Assembly: GCA_903858015.1 (NCBI GenBank)
Contig: CAIOGZ010000100.1
Location: 1-32,944, forward strand
Origin: an uncultured cyanobacterium
GTDB taxonomy: Bacteria; Cyanobacteriota; Cyanobacteriia; PCC-6307; Cyanobiaceae
DNA: 32,944 bases
Reading direction: 5' to 3'
Shown here: piece after piece, positions 31,715 to 32,944 of the stretch
How positions within the stretch are numbered: the stretch's first letter is position 1
How the letters are laid out: each line of letters begins with the position of its first letter
The notes under the pieces: generated by a model
Seen by the model: only the letters and a program-made list of their open reading frames with translations
Database searches by the model: none
Told to the model about the DNA's origin: nothing
Program-made: the position numbers and the translations under genes

Positions 31715-32677
31715 TCAGCCAGCCAGAGTGGGTGTGGATCGCCTCCCCTGGGAACGGCGCTGAAGCACAACCCCAAGACAATGACCGTAATAAAGGAGAA
31801 CGCCCACGAGCCAGACCCAGAGGGTGACCAGCAGAATGCAACCGACTACCCCATAGGCCTGAAAGCGCACCCCAACCAGCACCAAGCTGCGACCAAACAA
31901 GAGATTGAGTAAGGTGATCGCCGAACCTGTAACACAGGCAGCGTGAATCAGGGGACGCAAGGGGATGCGACGCGAAGGTAGCCACCAAAGCAGCATCAGG
32001 GTCACAATGATGGCAATGGCTGCTGAGAGCGCAATATCCAAACCCAAAGAGACGGATCCGCCGCCCCGCCAAACCGATGGGATCAAGGGATCAAGCCAAG
32101 AGCGCACAAAGCCATAACCAAGAAAACGAATACTACTGACCCACTGATCCAAAACAATCAATGGGCCAATAAATAGCAGCAGCAAAAAGGCCTTGAGCCG
32201 CAGCACCACGAATCGACGCACTAACTGCTGCCAACAAATAGGCTCAAAATCAAAGGGCCGATTCCACCAGAGACGATCCGCTCCCCGCTGCAAGGAGAGA
32301 TAGATATTATTAGCGCTGAAAGCCAACAATAAAAATCCGAACACTCCAGCACCCAGCCCCTGCCTCAAAAAACGGGTAAGGGTCTCCTCAACAACAGGCT
32401 GGGCGGAGCTTGGGATGATCTGGGCAATCAAGTGCAATAAACGATTCAAAAGTTCGTGGTCCCCCCCAAGCCAGCGCGATGCCAACGCCAAACCAATCAA
32501 CAGCGCTGGAAAGATCGACTGCAATGTATGGTAAGCAAAAGCAGCACTCAGATCAATACAGTCTGTACGCAGCCAAAGTAAATAGGCGCTCCAGAAAGGG
32601 CGCAACAGGCGTGGTCCTCGCCAAAGACGCACCGAGGAGTCAGCATTTGATTCTCTAGCAAAGCATTGTCTGCCCAT
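31715..32677 (-). CDS. YihY/BrkB-family membrane protein
   Basis: This 320-aa inner-membrane protein has about six transmembrane helices. The family start is visible (FWSAYLLWLRTDCIDLSAAFAYHTLQSIFPALL), as are the NIYLSLQRGADRLW segment (about 139-152) and GRSLVLVGVRFQAYGVVGCILLVTLWVWL near the end. The family is known as YihY or BrkB; it was once called RNase BN in error, and its function is unclear. The codon pattern is less GC-rich in the 5' half (about 32050-32640) than in its neighbours. It is the first gene of a three-gene operon. Confidence 0.88.
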   Translation of the reverse strand: MGRQCFARESNADSSVRLWRGPRLLRPFWSAYLLWLRTDCIDLSAAFAYHTLQSIFPALLIGLALASRWLGGDHELLNRLLHLIAQIIPSSAQPVVEETLTRFLRQGLGAGVFGFLLLAFSANNIYLSLQRGADRLWWNRPFDFEPICWQQLVRRFVVLRLKAFLLLLFIGPLIVLDQWVSSIRFLGYGFVRSWLDPLIPSVWRGGGSVSLGLDIALSAAIAIIVTLMLLWWLPSRRIPLRPLIHAACVTGSAITLLNLLFGRSLVLVGVRFQAYGVVGCILLVTLWVWLVGVLLYYGHCLGVVLQRRSQGRRSTPTLAG

Positions 32678-32944
32678 GGCACAACCTTGACTCGGGTAAC
32701 ATCAGCGATCGTCCACCAGCCCTACCAGTCAGCAGCCCTAGTAGGCGCAAAACCGATCGCAACCATCCCCTCCGTCCGTAACCCTAAACCTGAACCAACC
32801 ACGGGCAGCGATTCAGCCAGAGTTGAACCACCCGTAGGCTGGCCGTCCCAGACCCGGCGCCAACCAGGGGGCTGCAGATCTTTAGACCCGGCGCCAACAT
32901 GGGGCTGCAGGCCTAGACCAGGGACCGCCGCCAGCACACACAAA
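32678..32944. other. Intergenic region to right edge, with a direct repeat
   Basis: No gene is supported in this 267-bp stretch. It includes the promoter side of the YihY-type gene and a spaced direct repeat at 32850-32910. Confidence 0.5.
32850..32910. repeat. 27/28-bp direct repeat, 34-bp period
   Basis: AGACCCGGCGCCAAC followed by a short variable step and GGGGCTGCAG occurs at 32850-32877 and 32884-32910. The copies differ by a few bases and are separated by six. No dyad is evident other than GGCGCC. Confidence 0.85.

Noticed and set aside
32850..32910. CRISPR array
   Set aside because: Only two copies, with a 6-base gap rather than a spacer.

Overview
The window looks like chromosome from a GC-rich picocyanobacterium of the Cyanobium / freshwater Synechococcus type. 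A one-helix high-light-inducible protein (28359-28514) and DUF2973-type and DUF2834-type proteins point to a cyanobacterium. So do the RarA form with an extra C-terminal domain and the cysH / type II NAD(P)H dehydrogenase / potassium-channel neighbourhood. Base composition is uniformly GC-rich except at about 780-1930. No rRNA, tRNA, transposase, integrase or CRISPR array was seen.

Region 1 (1-1962) is accessory DNA. A TIR-domain gene runs off the left edge. Upstream of it on the same strand is an AT-rich gene for a protein with a CxxC zinc-ribbon-like N-terminus and a HEPN-like Rx4H motif. This gene appears to be an integron-type cassette. Its 3' side carries an 84-bp attC-like site with inverse core, mismatched spacer, one extrahelical G and core site (729-812). 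Its 5' side carries the core-site sequence (1597-1605) that pairs with that inverse core. This is the most likely novel system in the window: probable defence genes carried as cassettes in a cyanobacterium.

Region 2 (1963-6743, minus) is an RND efflux operon: a lipoprotein membrane-fusion adaptor, an AcrB-like pump with an unusual Gly/Leu-rich hydrophobic insertion, and a small membrane protein. Region 3 (6887-18553) is core metabolism. It holds rarA, a PrxQ-type peroxiredoxin, coaX and cysH on the minus strand, then a tight plus-strand run of NDH-2, hflX, a 1-Cys peroxiredoxin, ktrB, ktrA and anmK. These combine sulfate reduction, peroxide defence, potassium uptake and cell-wall recycling.

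Region 4 (18561-24754) mixes small genes with larger ones. The small ones are a ribbon-helix-helix regulator, a Nif11-like protein, single-helix membrane proteins and conserved cyanobacterial hypotheticals. The larger ones are an ABC-F ATPase and an HtrA protease. Region 5 (24773-32677) contains hrpB (apparently starting at CTG), a HAD-IIB phosphatase, hli, an xseA-xseB operon coupled to two membrane-protein genes, and a minus-strand operon of a YihY/BrkB-type protein with two small membrane proteins.

A recurring theme is short perfect or near-perfect tandem duplications with 12-18 bp periods. They occur at more than ten places, both between genes and inside proteins, often at gene ends.
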